Shown here piece by piece: positions 1-11,586 of a DNA stretch of 64,000 bases (position 1 is its first letter; each line of letters opens with the position of its first letter). The stretch is taken from the NCBI GenBank assembly GCA_947396885.1, contig OX377204.1:6882001-6946000 (forward strand). The letters run 5' to 3'. Made by a program: the position numbers and the translations under genes. The notes under the pieces were generated by a model. The model had not been told where the DNA came from and ran no database searches. It saw nothing but the letters and a program-made list of their open reading frames with translations. Origin of the DNA: Heligmosomoides polygyrus polygyrus. Lineage: Eukaryota; Nematoda; Chromadorea; Rhabditida; Heligmosomidae.

Positions 1-1001
1 TCGTTGGCCTAGGGGCCTTTGGTGTTCTTGCTCTTTGTGAGCGTATTCGGATGGGTTTCTCGCTATTAATGAGCGTGTGTGTGTAGGGAGTCTTCATCTT
101 CTCGGGAGACTGCGTGTCACTAGTCCTTAGTGAAAGTGTCGTCTATCGCTTCTCATCACTCTACGGCATTCACGTCATCGTTATATTGCTACGTCACCTC
201 GTCGTGACAACAGGGTTGGCCGACGTGTACTTTAGTAGGATTTCCGACGTCTCACTTTTCTAGCCGTTTCTGAGCTTATCAAGGTAGCTTACGATTCGCT
301 GTAGTTACGTTACGTTTGCGATCAGTCACTGCGTTTCAACGGGTCTGGTTGGCTACTTTGGTGCTTGCTGGATATTCATTTCATCTGAATTCCATTTCTT
401 ATTCTGTAGCGTGTTTTCGTTTGATAAAGTGTAGATCAAGATGTCGATCGAAAAGCTTTCGTGACTGTAGGTTCTATCGATTACCTAAACTTTCATTTCA
501 ACTTCAGCCGACCCTTACAAAATACAATTTGCCCGATTCATTGAATATCGCTGCGAGGAAGATTCGTTTTTTTTCTGTACAATAATTACGACCTAGAATT
601 TCATACGGTGCAGTTTCACTCTCTGAAGTTCTTTTCCTCAGAATGTAGAAATTCTTTCCATGGAGAGTCTATCCATCGCTCAGTTGCGATCGATTTATTT
701 TTCAGCATTCAAAAAATTTAATATCCAATGCCATTTTTTAACTTCAGGAAACGGAAGTGCTTGCAAGTCTCCACTTTGTCGTAGCCACACCTGGAAACAA
801 CTTATTAATAGATGCAAACATCACCTAAAAACCTGAAATTGGAGAGAATCCTCTACCAAAACCGAGACCCCCTACCCCTCCTCAAAGCAGTGTCACAGTA
901 CGACCCCACCTTCGATTCTCGAACCTTAGGCGTGACCCTCGTTCTCGGATGTGCCACTCATTCTACTTCTACGACTAGTGGGACAGTTTTAATACGTAAT
1001 T
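1..1001. other. No gene recognised
   Basis: Mixed-composition sequence with only short, unrelated open frames. I see no signal peptide, splice pattern, known domain or repeat in this first kilobase. It may be intronic or intergenic. Confidence 0.4.
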
Positions 1002-1200
1002 GGCCCACACAATGATTTGCACTGTCTGGCCAATGAACAAACCGGTGCTTTATCCTTCCCAGACAAACTTGGAACCAAGTAACAGACACTCGAAAGGTGG
1101 GGCCTTGGTTCGCTTGGGCACGAAATCTGATTCAAGAACCTAGAATGCACGATGCACGCACAAGTCGGCGACTCCACCAACTGCGCAATCACGAACCCAA
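1002..1200 (-). repeat. tRNA-derived SINE copy (diverged)
   Basis: The minus strand reads as a diverged member of the SINE family best seen at 26111-26400. The tRNA-like head lies near 1140-1195. The central block containing 'ccttcccagacaa' and the 'aatgaacaa' block are recognisable. The 3' end is lost. Identity is by eye, so the edges are approximate. Confidence 0.6.
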
Positions 1201-1789
1201 AACGAACATTTTTTAAATCGACGTCAAACTGCAACATTTCCTGGCTACTAGATATATCGAATGTAATCTGGTCGCGAGAGGACACTGCTTGTTTTGCAGC
1301 ACTACCCAGCTTGAATTTGTGTGCTACTGTTCCATGCTCTGAGCGCGTTTGTGCCAGTTCAGGAATTGTGGTGCAGTACTGAATAAGGACGCAGTTGAAA
1401 CTTTGCTGCCTTCCGACTAGGATAAATCCGTTGTCTCCTGAAAATCTCTACTACGAACAGCTTTGACGAAAATGAACCGCTGGCCTTTCTCCTAACCTGG
1501 AAGCTTACAGGCGCCTTGACACTTTGTCATGTCGTTGAAGATGTTTTGCGATGTCGACGTACATCCAAACCAGTGCAGCGCTACGGCAGTGAGCCATTAA
1601 GAAGAATGGACAGACAGACAGAAACAGACACAAATTTCTGTAACACTAACAACTGTCATAATTGTTATAATTGTAACTGTTAATAATTAAAAATCCCTAA
1701 TTTATATATGAATGTGTTTATTTTTTATATTGTACGTAGAAAACTAAGCAAAAATCAAAAAATCAAGCAAACAATTTAAAGTCATTGTA
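1201..1789. other. No gene recognised
   Basis: No credible coding exon. The stretch 1680-1790 is AT-rich. The right edge is the TA target of the mariner element that follows. Confidence 0.4.
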
Positions 1790-3188
1790 TTAGGTTGTCC
1801 GGAAATTATTGCAGGTTTTCGAATTCCAACTTCAGAGCGGGATTTTTTTTGGCAAAACTTCACCTTGGAATAGTGCATAATTGTTCACTGTGTTATTCGT
1901 TTTTAGTGTAGCTTTTTTGCTGTGATATTTTTTTAATATAGAGTAGTTATTTATTTATTTATGAGATACGGGTTTTGGAATCACGCGTGAAAACGAGCAC
2001 AACAATAATCCATCTAGTCAAAACATAAGCAACATCCTGAGCTACTAGTGAAATCAAGAAAAAAAGAAAACGAGAAAATAGGAAACAATAACAGTAGACT
2101 ACTTCTACCACGTCTTCTTCAGCGTTTGTATCGCCTCGAAGTGGAGTTACTAATTTATATAGATTACTTCACGGCAGATTTTGTAGGCTATAAATGGACG
2201 TATCAAAGCAGCATTTTCGGCAGATATACTTCTATGAGTTTAAGCTCGGTCGTGCTGCGGCGTAAACAACTCGGAACATCAACCAGGTATGGGGCCAAAA
2301 TAGAGCAAAGAATCCGCGGTGATGCGCTGGTTTCAAAAATTTCGTCGAGGTGAACTCGATTTTGAGAATGAGGCAGTTCGCGGACGTTGATCTAGCATTG
2401 ACGACAACATGTTGAAGACCTCGGTGGAAGCAAATATCCGAGTGAACGTTCGAGACTTGCGAAAGAACTTTGCGTAAGCAAATCAAGTGTTTGGGAATAT
2501 CTGCGAAAAATTGGAAAGACGAAGAATTTAGACAAATGGATAGCACACGAGTTAAACGACGATTAAAAATCGCCGGTTCGAAGTGTCTTCAGCGCTGCTT
2601 CTTCGCAACAGGAACGATCCATTTCTAGACCATATCGTAGCTTGTGACGAGAAATGGATCCTCTACGATAACCGGCGACGATCGGCTCAGTGGTTGGACC
2701 GCGAACAAGCTCCGCAGCAGTCCCCGAAACCGAAATTGCACCAAAAGAAGATCACGATAACTGTCTGGCGGCCTTCTTCTGAACTAATTCAAGGCAATTT
2801 CTTGAATCCGAGCGAAACAATGAGGGCAAGAAGCACCATCATTGTTTTTAACAGATCAACGAAATGCACGACAAATTCCGCTTATGCTCCCGGCAGTGGT
2901 CAATAGAAAATGATCTGTCCTTCCCACGATAACGCGCGACCACATGTTGCGCATCCGACGCTGCAGAAGTTGAATGAGTTGGGCTAAATTCTACTGCCTT
3001 CGACGAATTCATCCGCTCCAGAACTCCGGACTTCACGCAACAGGATTGAATAATCTAGTGTCTCGTTGGCAAACATGTGTAGTCTTGAACGGTTTTTCTT
3101 ACTTCGATTAATAAAGTTGTGTTTGAGCTGAGATATGTTGTTTTAAAATTTGAGGTCCAAAACCTGCATTAATTTCTGGACAACCTAA
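1790..3188 (+). mobile_element. mariner element, Hsmar1/cecropia-like, dead
   Basis: A complete mariner-size element (1,399 bp). Its left end starts TTAGGTTGTCCGGAAATTAT and its right end is the matching inverted copy with few mismatches. TA dinucleotides flank both ends at 1788-1789 and 3189-3190. It carries the degenerate transposase described separately. The intact ends suggest insertion as a full element followed by decay. Confidence 0.9.
2194..3111 (+). pseudogene. mariner transposase pseudogene
   Basis: This was a cut-and-paste transposase of the mariner family. Starting at the ATG at 2194, the paired helix-turn-helix region is visible ('YEFKLGRAAA' and a SKSSVWEYLRKIG segment). The catalytic 'CDEKWILYDNRRR' block follows near 2640-2680, and the second aspartate block 'DNARPHV' near 2925-2950. 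The final SRWQ region ends at TAA 3109-3111. The sequence resembles the cecropia/Hsmar1 subfamily (the SETMAR transposase half) by my recognition. There are several stops and frameshifts. About 45 residues are missing just after 'LNELG', so the PYSPDL block holding the third aspartate is absent. It cannot encode an active enzyme. Confidence 0.85.
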
Positions 3189-3191
3189 TAA

Positions 3192-4140
3192 ACAGAAGCA
3201 TAAGGTTACAGAAACAAGTTTTGGTCTAAGAAGAAGATAGGCTACTAATTTTCTGGAGATACCTGTCAAGAACTTGTTTGTATTGCCCTAGAGGGTTCGG
3301 TAAGATATGTTTCTTACAGCTGAACAATTTTAACAATTCAGAGCCTCCTGGATGAGTGAAAAAGGAAGGGAAGGATATCACTATTTGTCCTGAAAAGATG
3401 GATGTTCAACTAACCACTTATTGTGTTAGAAAAGGATAAAGAATAAGGGATAAAGGATGGCGTAGATCAGTAGATCGTATCGGGGTGGGTCGATTACACA
3501 CATACACGCACTTATTTCTATAAGACAACTTTTTAATTGTTGTAATTAGAAATGTCATAATCAAAAACCCCTTCTGTATGCACGTGTGTATGTGTGTATG
3601 TATGTATGTATATATGTGCGCATGTATGTATGTATGTATGTCAAAGGCAAGCGATCCCCCCCCATTTCTAGACATCTTACTGTATTTTGATGTAAATGAC
3701 TTGAAGCCGCTTGAGTCTCTGACATTAAAATACAGGTGGGGAGGGGGATCTCTCTACAAGGAAATCTCATATTAGTTGTTGTTTTGCGCCCTTAGGGAAG
3801 GGACCCCCCCCCCCCTTCCAAGTTGTGCTGATCCACTTCTGATGTGGGTGGGAGCAGGTCTAGAAAGTCTAGCAGTTTATGAATAGGTCAAAGGACCCGA
3901 ATACTAAGTTCGGGTTCAAGTTGCACGAATACGGGTCAACGGGTACAGTCCTGTGATGGTGACTTCTTACTATTCTAGGAAAATAATACCGGTGTCGTCT
4001 ATTATGTAGCATAAGTATAGGGTAAGGTCCTCAAAAGGTTGACCTGAAGTTTGTCTGTGTTCCGTCGCATTCGTGCGATACACATTCCAAAGCCCCTAAT
4101 CCGTATAAAGGTTGATAAATTCAATGTTGTTCCGTCGATC
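3192..4140. other. Intergenic, with a LINE-like scrap and simple repeats
   Basis: The part at 3225-3300 resembles 18895-18970 ('gatacctgt...tttgtattgcc'), so both are pieces of one older dispersed repeat. The rest has no credible gene. It holds the TGTA microsatellite and a C13 run near 3806-3818. Confidence 0.4.
3579..3641. repeat. (TGTA)n microsatellite
   Basis: Imperfect TGTA/TGTG tetranucleotide repeat, about 60 bp. Open frames of Tyr/Ile/His repeats on either strand here are artefacts of the repeat. Confidence 0.85.
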
Positions 4141-4149
4141 AATACATGA

Positions 4150-4860
4150 AGTGCTTCAAATACTGTTTGAAAACCATCATCTGTTCATCTGCCGTCCTGT
4201 TCATCATCGAGTTGCTCGAGTGGGAGCCAGCGGCGTCTTCATTCGCCCCTGTCGCGTGCCAGAGTGCTCCAATGGATCCTCCTTGCTCGAACAACATGAA
4301 GATCGTTCATTTAGAGCTTTCACGAAGAAGTCCGATCAACGCGTTGGTGGGCGTCCTGGTGTTCTCTTAACATCTCGCGGTATTCATTCGGTGAAGGGTC
4401 TCGTCCTGCGGGAGTCTACGAAGCGCATTGCGTGGACGGCCCACCTAATTTTCGACAACTTGGCCCCCACAACAGCGTCTCTGATCTTCGAACGTCGACG
4501 ATGCTCGGAACTCCGGAGGCCTTCTCTCAGTTGCGCGAATAATGTCACTCGGAGCACTATCCACTCGATTCCCTGCTGCGCAACGCTGATCGCGTGTTCA
4601 TCCTGCTTTCGTGTAGCCCACGTCTCTGAGGCGTATGTCAGGGCAGGAGGAAAAGTAGAGTCGAATAGGTGGGCACGGCGCCGAATAGGTAGTTCTTCGT
4701 CTCTTCGCAACTTCTTCGACGCTCCTGAAAGCTTCCTGAGCTGCTAGTTTCCTCCTACCCAGCTGTGGCGCTAGGTCGATGGTCCTGTTGACTTCGCGAC
4801 CAGGATACACGTAGTTGTAGCACTCAAAGGTTTTCGTTCCGTCAAGCGACAATGCGCATC
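4150..4860 (-). mobile_element. RTE-type LINE, 3' fragment
   Basis: The minus strand encodes the C-terminal part of an RTE-clade retrotransposon protein. A segment downstream of the RT domain ('YVYPGREVN', 4800-4850) is followed by 'LFDSTFPPALTYASETWA' and 'RRRSKIRDAVVGAKLSKIRW'. It matches the fragments at 34900-35510 and 45960-47250 in this window. Frameshifts break it, and both the endonuclease and the RT core are missing, as expected of a 5'-truncated copy. Confidence 0.85.
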
Positions 4861-5281
4861 AGAAACTACATAGTCCGTTCCTTGAATGAATCAATGAAAT
4901 TTTCTCGAATGTTATCATCTTTGAGTAATTTCTGCCTCCTCCCACTCCCTCCCTTTCCCGATACCCCTTTTCTGTATCGTGGCAAACAGTCGCACCGGCA
5001 GACATGCAGACGCATTCCCTCTTAGAACAAAAGATTGAAAACAAAGGATCTCTCCACTGGCCAATTATCTACTTAGCTAAGATCAACAATACTTGAAGCT
5101 CTCCAGGAGGCTATTAGTCGCGGTAAGTTAGGAAGCCTCCCACTCTCACGCAAGAACCGAGGCAGATGTCTCGGTGATTGGCAGTGGCATGGCAAACGTT
5201 TTTGCAGTAGTAAAGTGCTTGACTATAAACGAAGATATGATCATATAAAATCTGTGTCCGCATTCGTCATCAATTAGACTT
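4861..5281. other. No gene recognised
   Basis: Short open frames only and no family resemblance seen. Confidence 0.35.
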
Positions 5282-5445
5282 GGGGCTGGATTCATCAACA
5301 ATTAAATCCGTGGGTATGCGGGGTATAAGGGGTAGAGATAAGATAGGAGTCAGGTAGAGATAAGGCAAGAGTCAGAGACGCAGGCTCCATCGTGGGTATC
5401 TCTACCCCCTATACCCACGGGCTAGTGGTTGATGAATCCGGCCTC
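5282..5445. mobile_element. Foldback MITE, family A, copy 1
   Basis: A 164-bp palindromic element. The left end GGGGCTGGATTCATCAAC and the following 'gtgggtatgcggggtataag' region recur inverted at the right end ('ctataccca' to 'gttgatgaatccggcc'). The arms are about 55 nt. Two more copies lie at 5581-5747 and 38883-39044. There is no coding capacity. Confidence 0.85.
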
Positions 5446-5580
5446 TGGGAGTATGCCAGGGTGGAAAAGGGAGAAACACACCCAGGATGTGACATTCATC
5501 ATGCACCGTATCCACTTATTCGCGGGTGTACTGCGAGGTGTAGGATACTCAACAACCCTCTGGGTATCTCTGCAAATCCA

Positions 5581-5747
5581 GGGGCCGGATTCATCAACAA
5601 TTAAACCCGTGGGAATGCGGGGTTTAAGGGTGGATATAAGATACAAGTCAGATAGAGATATGTTAAGACTAATCGTAAAGACGCAGGCTTAATCGTGGGT
5701 ATCTCTACCCCCTATGCCCGTGGGTTTATCGTCGATGAATCCTGCCC
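5581..5747. mobile_element. Foldback MITE, family A, copy 2
   Basis: Same structure and size as the copy at 5282-5445, in the same orientation, 135 bp downstream. The right arm is slightly more diverged (TCGATGAATCCTGCCC). Confidence 0.85.
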
Positions 5748-6737
5748 AAGAACTATTCTTTTTTACTTTTTACAAGATTCACGAATCCGGCCCAGCAGGG
5801 GTCGAAAACTGTGAAACGGTGGTCTCCTCTTTTATAGTCTGCCGTCAATTTTGTCACACCTGTCAATCAGACAGCGAAGAGTCCCCTACCAAGTGGTACA
5901 TATCCAAGCAAACAATTCCGTTCGGGATTAGCTTGAAATCCTGGGTCCTCCGTGTGTCACGCCATTACTACTGACGGCCGGCAGCAGATAGGAATGAACC
6001 TTTCGTGTTTCAGCAGCAACTACCGAAGGCCCGCGAAAAACTGACCCGCAGATGATCCCTTCAATTGCTCCGCAGCGCCCACGGCGGCCAGGGTCTCTCA
6101 GTCCTCGACTTTAGTCTCCATTCCATCCGCCTTCGAAGAGCCTGCCTTGTGTTCTCCTCCTTTCGAGCCTGGTTAGCTTGTCTTCTGCCGTGGTTGATGC
6201 TGTCTGCCTACAGTTCTTGCGTGCAGTCTATACGCTTAGTTCCATGGAACTCTATCTGGTCGTACATCGTTTGCCCTGTACATGGCCAAGCTGTGGAGCC
6301 GAGAATGCAGTGCGGCTATGGAGGGCTGCATTCCCTTCTAGATGTGGCTATTCTGATGCATTACCCTCGGAACGATACAGAGACCGCTGTGCTTTCCTAG
6401 TAATGGTTGAAGGCGCAGGACTAGATAGGGGTGAGCCAAGTATCTAGTATCTCGTCCTGGACTGTACATGCTTCTGTGAATGCCTTCCTTTTTCAGAAGC
6501 CTTTTGACCCATTTCTCGGATTTTGTATAGGAAAGGGCGGGTGAACCCACATCCCTAGATCCGTATCTGCCTGACTCTTCCAAAATTTGCCACCTACTTT
6601 ATTTTGGCACCGTTCTGATGGAAGTGATTTGAATTGCACTGTGCGTTCGCCATTCAAGTGACGGAAGGTTGTGTTTCTGAATTGGAATGTGGTTGATCTG
6701 TCCGATGAGATACGCTTCCAGGTACTAACCACCTAAG
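5748..6737. other. Intergenic; upstream region of the His/Lys-rich gene
   Basis: Near 5783 there is another 'cacgaatccggccc' MITE-type end. No exon or known domain is evident. Unlike its relatives, the gene at 6738 has no AGATAAG/TATA pair in the last 60 nt before its ATG. Confidence 0.35.
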
Positions 6738-9700
6738 ATGAGGCTGGTTGTCGCTTTCGCAGCCACCACACTGGCAGTAGCCCTGGCCAAGCCACTTCAC
6801 GGTGGCAGCCTCCGCTACGAAGAAGAGGTGAGCTCGTTCACTCTTCGCTTATTTCAACCGCCATCTTACCCTAGAACGGCCAGTAATCCACCGACTTGTT
6901 TCAGCACCCTCCTCATCATGATTTCCTCCCTCCACCAGAAATGATGCCAACGCCAGGGCATCCGGCATCTCCGTACTCGGATGCCCCTCATTCTGCTGTA
7001 GCGGACGAACATCACGCTGCTGGTGATGGTCACCGTGACCAGATGCAGATTAACCAGGTCTTGAGGACGGAAGGCGGTCACCACAAGGAAGAAGTAAGAA
7101 CAGTGCCTTTCTTTTGCTTCTCTTTCATTTTCCCTAAGGTGTCAGAGGTAATATCCACTTTCAGGATCTGCAAAAGCACTCACATCCGGCTAAGTTAAAG
7201 ATTCCACTATCACTACCAAGTCCTCCTCTGGCGGACAATCACGGAATCTCTAAGGAACAAATTGCTGATGCTCATGAATCCCATCTGCCTTCTGGGCACC
7301 TTTCGAAGTCGAAGAAGGGCCATCTCGAGGAGGAATTCTCGTCAAAAGAGGGCCATCACAAAGGGAAGGTAAACGCGGCTTCTTTGATTCACTTCCGTTT
7401 CTGTGTCCTAGAGTGGAGAAGGAGTCCGTTTTCAGCATCATAATAAAGACGCTCACGATGTGATCGCAAAGAAGCTTCCTCAACATGCTGATCACCACGG
7501 TGCTAAGCTGCCTCTCCATCACATCGCTAAGCACAAAGAGGACCATCACAAGGAGGCGTTGTCGAAGGACGGTCATCACCAGATGGAATCATCAACCAAC
7601 GAGCACCACCCTGCGGATAAGATAAGCCCAACCTCTTCGCGCCACTTCTTTCTTAGTCTCCCAGAGTACAAAGTGAGACCAAGGTTCATTTTCAGCACCA
7701 TCAGAAGGAAGTCCATGATGTCATCACAAGGGAGCATTCGGCATCTCACGATACTCATCTCGCCCATCTGCCCTTCGGTCACTCTTCAATGTTTAAGGAC
7801 GACCATCACGAGAAAGAGTTACCGTTAAGAAAGGATCGTCACGAGAAGGATTCATTGATAATGGGCCGACATCACAAGGAGAAGGTTTGCGCCTCTTCTT
7901 CGAATATCGGGGGTAGTCGACATAAGAAAGTGTTCGTTTTCAGCAGAATCAGATGCGACCTCACGATGTGGCTACAAGGAAAGATAGGGACCACGCTACA
8001 GAGGCGAAGGAGGCTCATCACGAGAAGGTCGCCTCGCCAAAAGAGGGCCATCACAAGCAGCCATTACAAGCACACATATACAATATAACGTATAACATTT
8101 ACAAGCATTACCATTACAAGGAAAAGCTAGGCAAAGAAAAGGTAGGTTATCACTCACTCCCATTCCACTGTCCTAAAGCAGAGGACGAAGTCAGTGCCTA
8201 CTTTCAGAAGCACGAGGAGCAATCTAAGGATGCAACTGCAAAGGAAATCCACCCTTCCGTTGATGCTTACGGCAACCAGCTTCCTTCTTTTGATCACGCC
8301 TCGAAGTCGAAAGAGGATCATCTCGAAAAAGAGTCTTCATCTACAAAGGGTCACCACAAGGTCTCCTCTGAGAAGGAACACCAGAAAGAAAAGGAGGAGA
8401 AGATGAAGGAGAAGGAGGAAAAGAAGGACAAGGACAAGGAGAAGATGAAGGAGAAGGAAAAGGAGAAGGACAAGGAAAAGAAGAAAGAGGAGAAGGACAA
8501 GGAGAAGGACAAGGAAAAGAAGAAGGAGGAGAAGGACAAGGAGAAGGACAACCACAAGGAGAAGGTGAAGGAGGAGAAGGACAAGGAGAAGGACAAGGAA
8601 AAGAAGAAAGAGAACAAGGACAAGGACAGGCAGAAGAAGGAAAAGGAGGACAAGGACAAGGACAAGCAGAAGAAGGAAAAGGAGGACAAGGACAAAGAGA
8701 AGAACAAAGAGAAGGACAATCACAAGGAGAAGAAGGAAAAGGAGGAGCTGAAGGACAAGGAAAAGAAAAATGACAACAACGAGAAGAACCAGAAGGTAAG
8801 CAGGAGTTCGTTGTTTCTCTCCTATTCGTGTCTAGAAGTGCTATAAAGGAATCCATCATGACCTACAAAAGATCACCTTGAAAAGAAGGCGAGCAGGACT
8901 TCCATTCTTCTTCGCTGAGTCACTGGAAGGGAAGTGATGGATGTTTGAAGCCCATGACTACTTTCAGCAGAAGCAATCTATGGATGTGACAGCAGAGGAA
9001 ATCCCCGCATCTGGTAATGCTTACGTTGCCCAGCTGCCTTTCCACGATTCAAAGTCCAAGGAAAGTCACGACAAGAAGGAGGTGAACACAGCCACTTTCA
9101 TTCGCATTATGTTCATCTTCCTGAATATGGATATCGAGCCGGTTCGTTTTCCAGGACCATCAGAAGGAACGCAAAGAGGACCATCACAAGGATGCAGCAT
9201 CGTCGTCTAAGGAGAGTCATCAGAAGGAGAAGGTAGTTGCTTCTTTTGGGGATCTTTCGCTTCGTTTCCATGGTCTCATTGTTAGAGCAAAGGGCAAAGG
9301 CAGTTTCCACTGTTAGCTCCATCAAAAATAATCCTACCATGGAACAACTATGGAATTTACTCCTGACGTTCCCTAAAAATCTGTGAATTCCCCTTCATCT
9401 TCTTGCTACGTCATGTTCTTGCGCCTCTCCGGTCCGGACGAGTGCGCGTCAGCTGCTTGACTGTGGCGATAGGCAGAGTTGTTAAGTTAGTTCGTGGTCT
9501 TGCTTCATTATGCCGTATTATTTTACGATTCCTTTCCCTCCCCTCAACTAGGAATGCTATTTTGGGTGCCTAGGAATTATCAGGACAAGAAGACTTATCC
9601 GAACCTATCCTACCATAATTTTTATGGGGATATGAGGATCAACGAAGGGTTCACAACCAACATTTTTCTGGTAACCTTCACTTGTGAATGGAAAATGGAG

Positions 9701-9800
9701 TAAGTAAGGCTGAATCCATTTTCAGGATCGTCAGAAGCACTCTCACTTCACTTCGCCGCCGTATCCTCCAACAAACGACTCGCCGTCGGACGTCTATTAA
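6738..9800 (+). CDS. Secreted His/Lys-rich repeat protein, 10 exons
   Basis: Predicted 636-residue secreted protein of unknown function. Exons: 6738-6827, 6905-7093, 7165-7368, 7436-7621, 7696-7884, 7944-8141, 8208-8795, 8968-9081, 9155-9232, 9726-9800. Every exon is a multiple of three (all introns phase 0), and acceptors read TTTCAG or CCAG. Exon 1 is a signal peptide (MRLVVAFAATTLAVALAKPL). Exons 2-6 are 62-68 residues each. Most open with a His/Gln-rich stretch (HHNKDAHD, HHQKEVHD, QNQMRPHD) and several close with HHK plus Glu/Lys, so they look like duplicates of one exon. Exon 7 carries about 130 residues of Lys/Glu/Asp repeats (KEKDKEKKKE type), probably disordered. The donor at 7622 reads AT rather than GT. 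The stop is TAA at 9798; AATAAA lies at 9941. It belongs to the same family as the genes at 15447, 40227 and 49152. Confidence 0.8.
8380..8795 (+). repeat. Lys/Glu/Asp codon-repeat tract in exon 7
   Basis: Purine-rich array built from GAGAAGGACAAG-like units. It encodes alternating KEK/DKE/KKE runs. The strong strand asymmetry (almost all purine on plus) produces long pyrimidine frames of Leu/Ser/Pro on the minus strand, which are not genes. The units are imperfect, so copy number is likely variable. Confidence 0.85.
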
Positions 9801-10315
9801 ACTGTCTGAGATGTGACCGCCTTTAATCTCCTCGACATGACTAGCCAGTGTCTGTCTAGAAGCTTAAACCTCCTACACCCTTAGGTAGATTTCATAGTTA
9901 ACCATGTCTATATGTAAATATGATAGATTTGCATGACTCGAATAAATTTTATTTCGTACCTGTCTTCAACGTCCTATCTCACCTCTATTTATTTATTTGA
10001 TGTATGAATAACCATGCAAAGACAAATCAAGGCAAGGGAACATAAGTTAAGGTCATTGTATGCAGAAAAGAACAAAACTAGCTACAAGAATCAACCTAGT
10101 CAAGAGGAAAACAGCTACTAAGCTGCATCCCGAACATACCGGACAAGACGTTTAGTGCAAGAAGGAGTTGGGTATGATGTGTTTCGTAGACAGTTTCAAG
10201 TTTCAAAAATTCTGAACCAGCACGACAAGTAGAAAACAAAGATTTTATAAGCTTTATGCTCTGTGAAACTGGATTTTTCGCTGGCCAACCTTGGGTTCGA
10301 CGAAGAAATGGTATA
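9801..10315. other. 3' UTR of the preceding gene, then a LINE-tail scrap
   Basis: The poly(A) signal AATAAA is at 9941-9946. From 9985 a (TATT)n run followed by 'gatgtatgaataaccatgc' resembles the minus-strand 3' tails of the CR1-like LINEs in this window. No gene is seen. Confidence 0.5.
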
Positions 10316-11568
10316 CAGGGTGGCTCCTAATAATTTGCGCGAAATTCAAACCGCTACTGTATTTTTGAAAATGGCGGGAGATCAATTATTAGGAATTTTC
10401 TAGAATGGGGGAATTATGTACAAAAACCAAGCAAGGTGATACATTCAATACCCTCGACAATGAAAGCCTCACTATATCGCTTATCTCGCCGATAATGGAC
10501 ATTCTGCAGCAGAGATCGCTCGACGACTTCAAATTTCTGCCAGAACAGTCCAACACATTGTGAAACAGTACAGAGAGGAAGGGACGGCCAAACCGAGGAA
10601 GAGATCTGGCAGACCACGTACTGTGAGCACTCTCCGCTTTCGAAAGGTCATCAAAAAGAGAGTCGACCGGAACAATGGAGTTAGCGTGAATCGGGTGACC
10701 GTAGAACTTGGGGTTTCCCGCAGAACAATACAGAAGATCGTCAAACAGGATCTTGGGCTTCGCAGTTGCCGTCTTTATCGCGGACAAGCCCTTACGAAAG
10801 ATGCCATGCAGATTAGATTGGAAAACTCCAAGTTGTTGCTAAAGATCCAGCAGGGCCGCTTGTCAAACGTCATCTGGACGGACGAGAAGATTTTTACCAT
10901 TGAAGTGGCACACGACTCACAGAATCAGCGTCAGTTGCTGCCTCCATCCAGAAGCTGGTCTTCTCAACGCCGTGTTCTCAACAGGACTTATTCCGAAGTC
11001 AGTAAGGGTATGTGCTGGCATTACCCTGGACAAGAAGACACCTCTGGCTTTCGTCGACCGTTCAGTGAAAATCAACGCTGAAGTCTACCAAGAAAAGATC
11101 CTGCGCGACGTTCTTCTCCCCTGGGTTGCTGAAAATTTTGTCAGTGGTCAATCCGTTCTCCAACAGGACTGGGCACCTGCTCATTCTGTGAGGGTCACTT
11201 CCCTGGCTACTGGACGAAGGACTTCTGGCCACCTAACTCGCCTGATCTGGATTCGATGGATTTCGCTGTGTGGGGCTGCTTGCCGTGGAAGGTCTTCTCG
11301 AAGAGTCACCAAAGTTTGAGCGCTCTCGAAGCTTCACTTCGGAAGGCGTTGGACGATATCGACGTCACCTTCCTGTGGCCCAAAGTGATGTCGGTGGAGA
11401 AGAGACTGAATCCTGTATTGCTGCAAAAGGAGCTCATTTCAAGCATCTTCTTGAGTGGATGATTGTTAGGCATTGCTCTATATAGAAGTTGTGTCAGATT
11501 GTATAATTGTTGTTTTCTGTTGAAGTTATTAGTAATAAACTACGCGCAAATATTTAAGAGCCACGCTG
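10316..11568 (+). mobile_element. Tc1/mariner element, maT-like, dead
   Basis: A 1,253-bp element. Its left end CAGGGTGGCTCCTAATAATT is matched by the inverted right end (tttaagagccacgctg), with TA at both borders (10314-10315 and 11569-11570). It carries the transposase pseudogene described separately. Confidence 0.88.
10460..11462 (+). pseudogene. maT-like transposase pseudogene
   Basis: A transposase of the Tc1/mariner superfamily. The N-terminal helix-turn-helix ('AAEIARRLQISARTVQHIV') is followed by a GRPR-type AT-hook region (SGRPRTVSTLRF) near 10600 and a second helix-turn-helix. The first catalytic aspartate block is 'VIWTDEKIFTIE' (~10870). The second is 'QQDWAPAHS' (~11165). The last block reads 'PDLDSMDFAVWG' (~11240-11270), where aspartate rather than glutamate is the third acid, fitting the DD37D/maT group. 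Two frameshifts (near 10920-10980 and 11200-11240) and an in-frame stop before the first helix make it inactive. Confidence 0.82.
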
Positions 11569-11586
11569 TAGAACTCTAGAACTCCT

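Noticed and set aside
3418..3775. Frames with His-Thr-Tyr-Ile repeats near 3600
   Set aside because: Translation of a TGTA microsatellite in different frames.
4112..4747. 211-residue plus-strand open frame
   Set aside because: Antisense to a recognisable RTE C-terminal region on the minus strand.
8337..8859. Long minus-strand frames rich in Leu/Val, Ser/Phe or Pro/Cys opposite the Lys/Glu tract
   Set aside because: They are shadows of the purine-rich repeat in exon 7 on the plus strand. No signal, splice or domain support.
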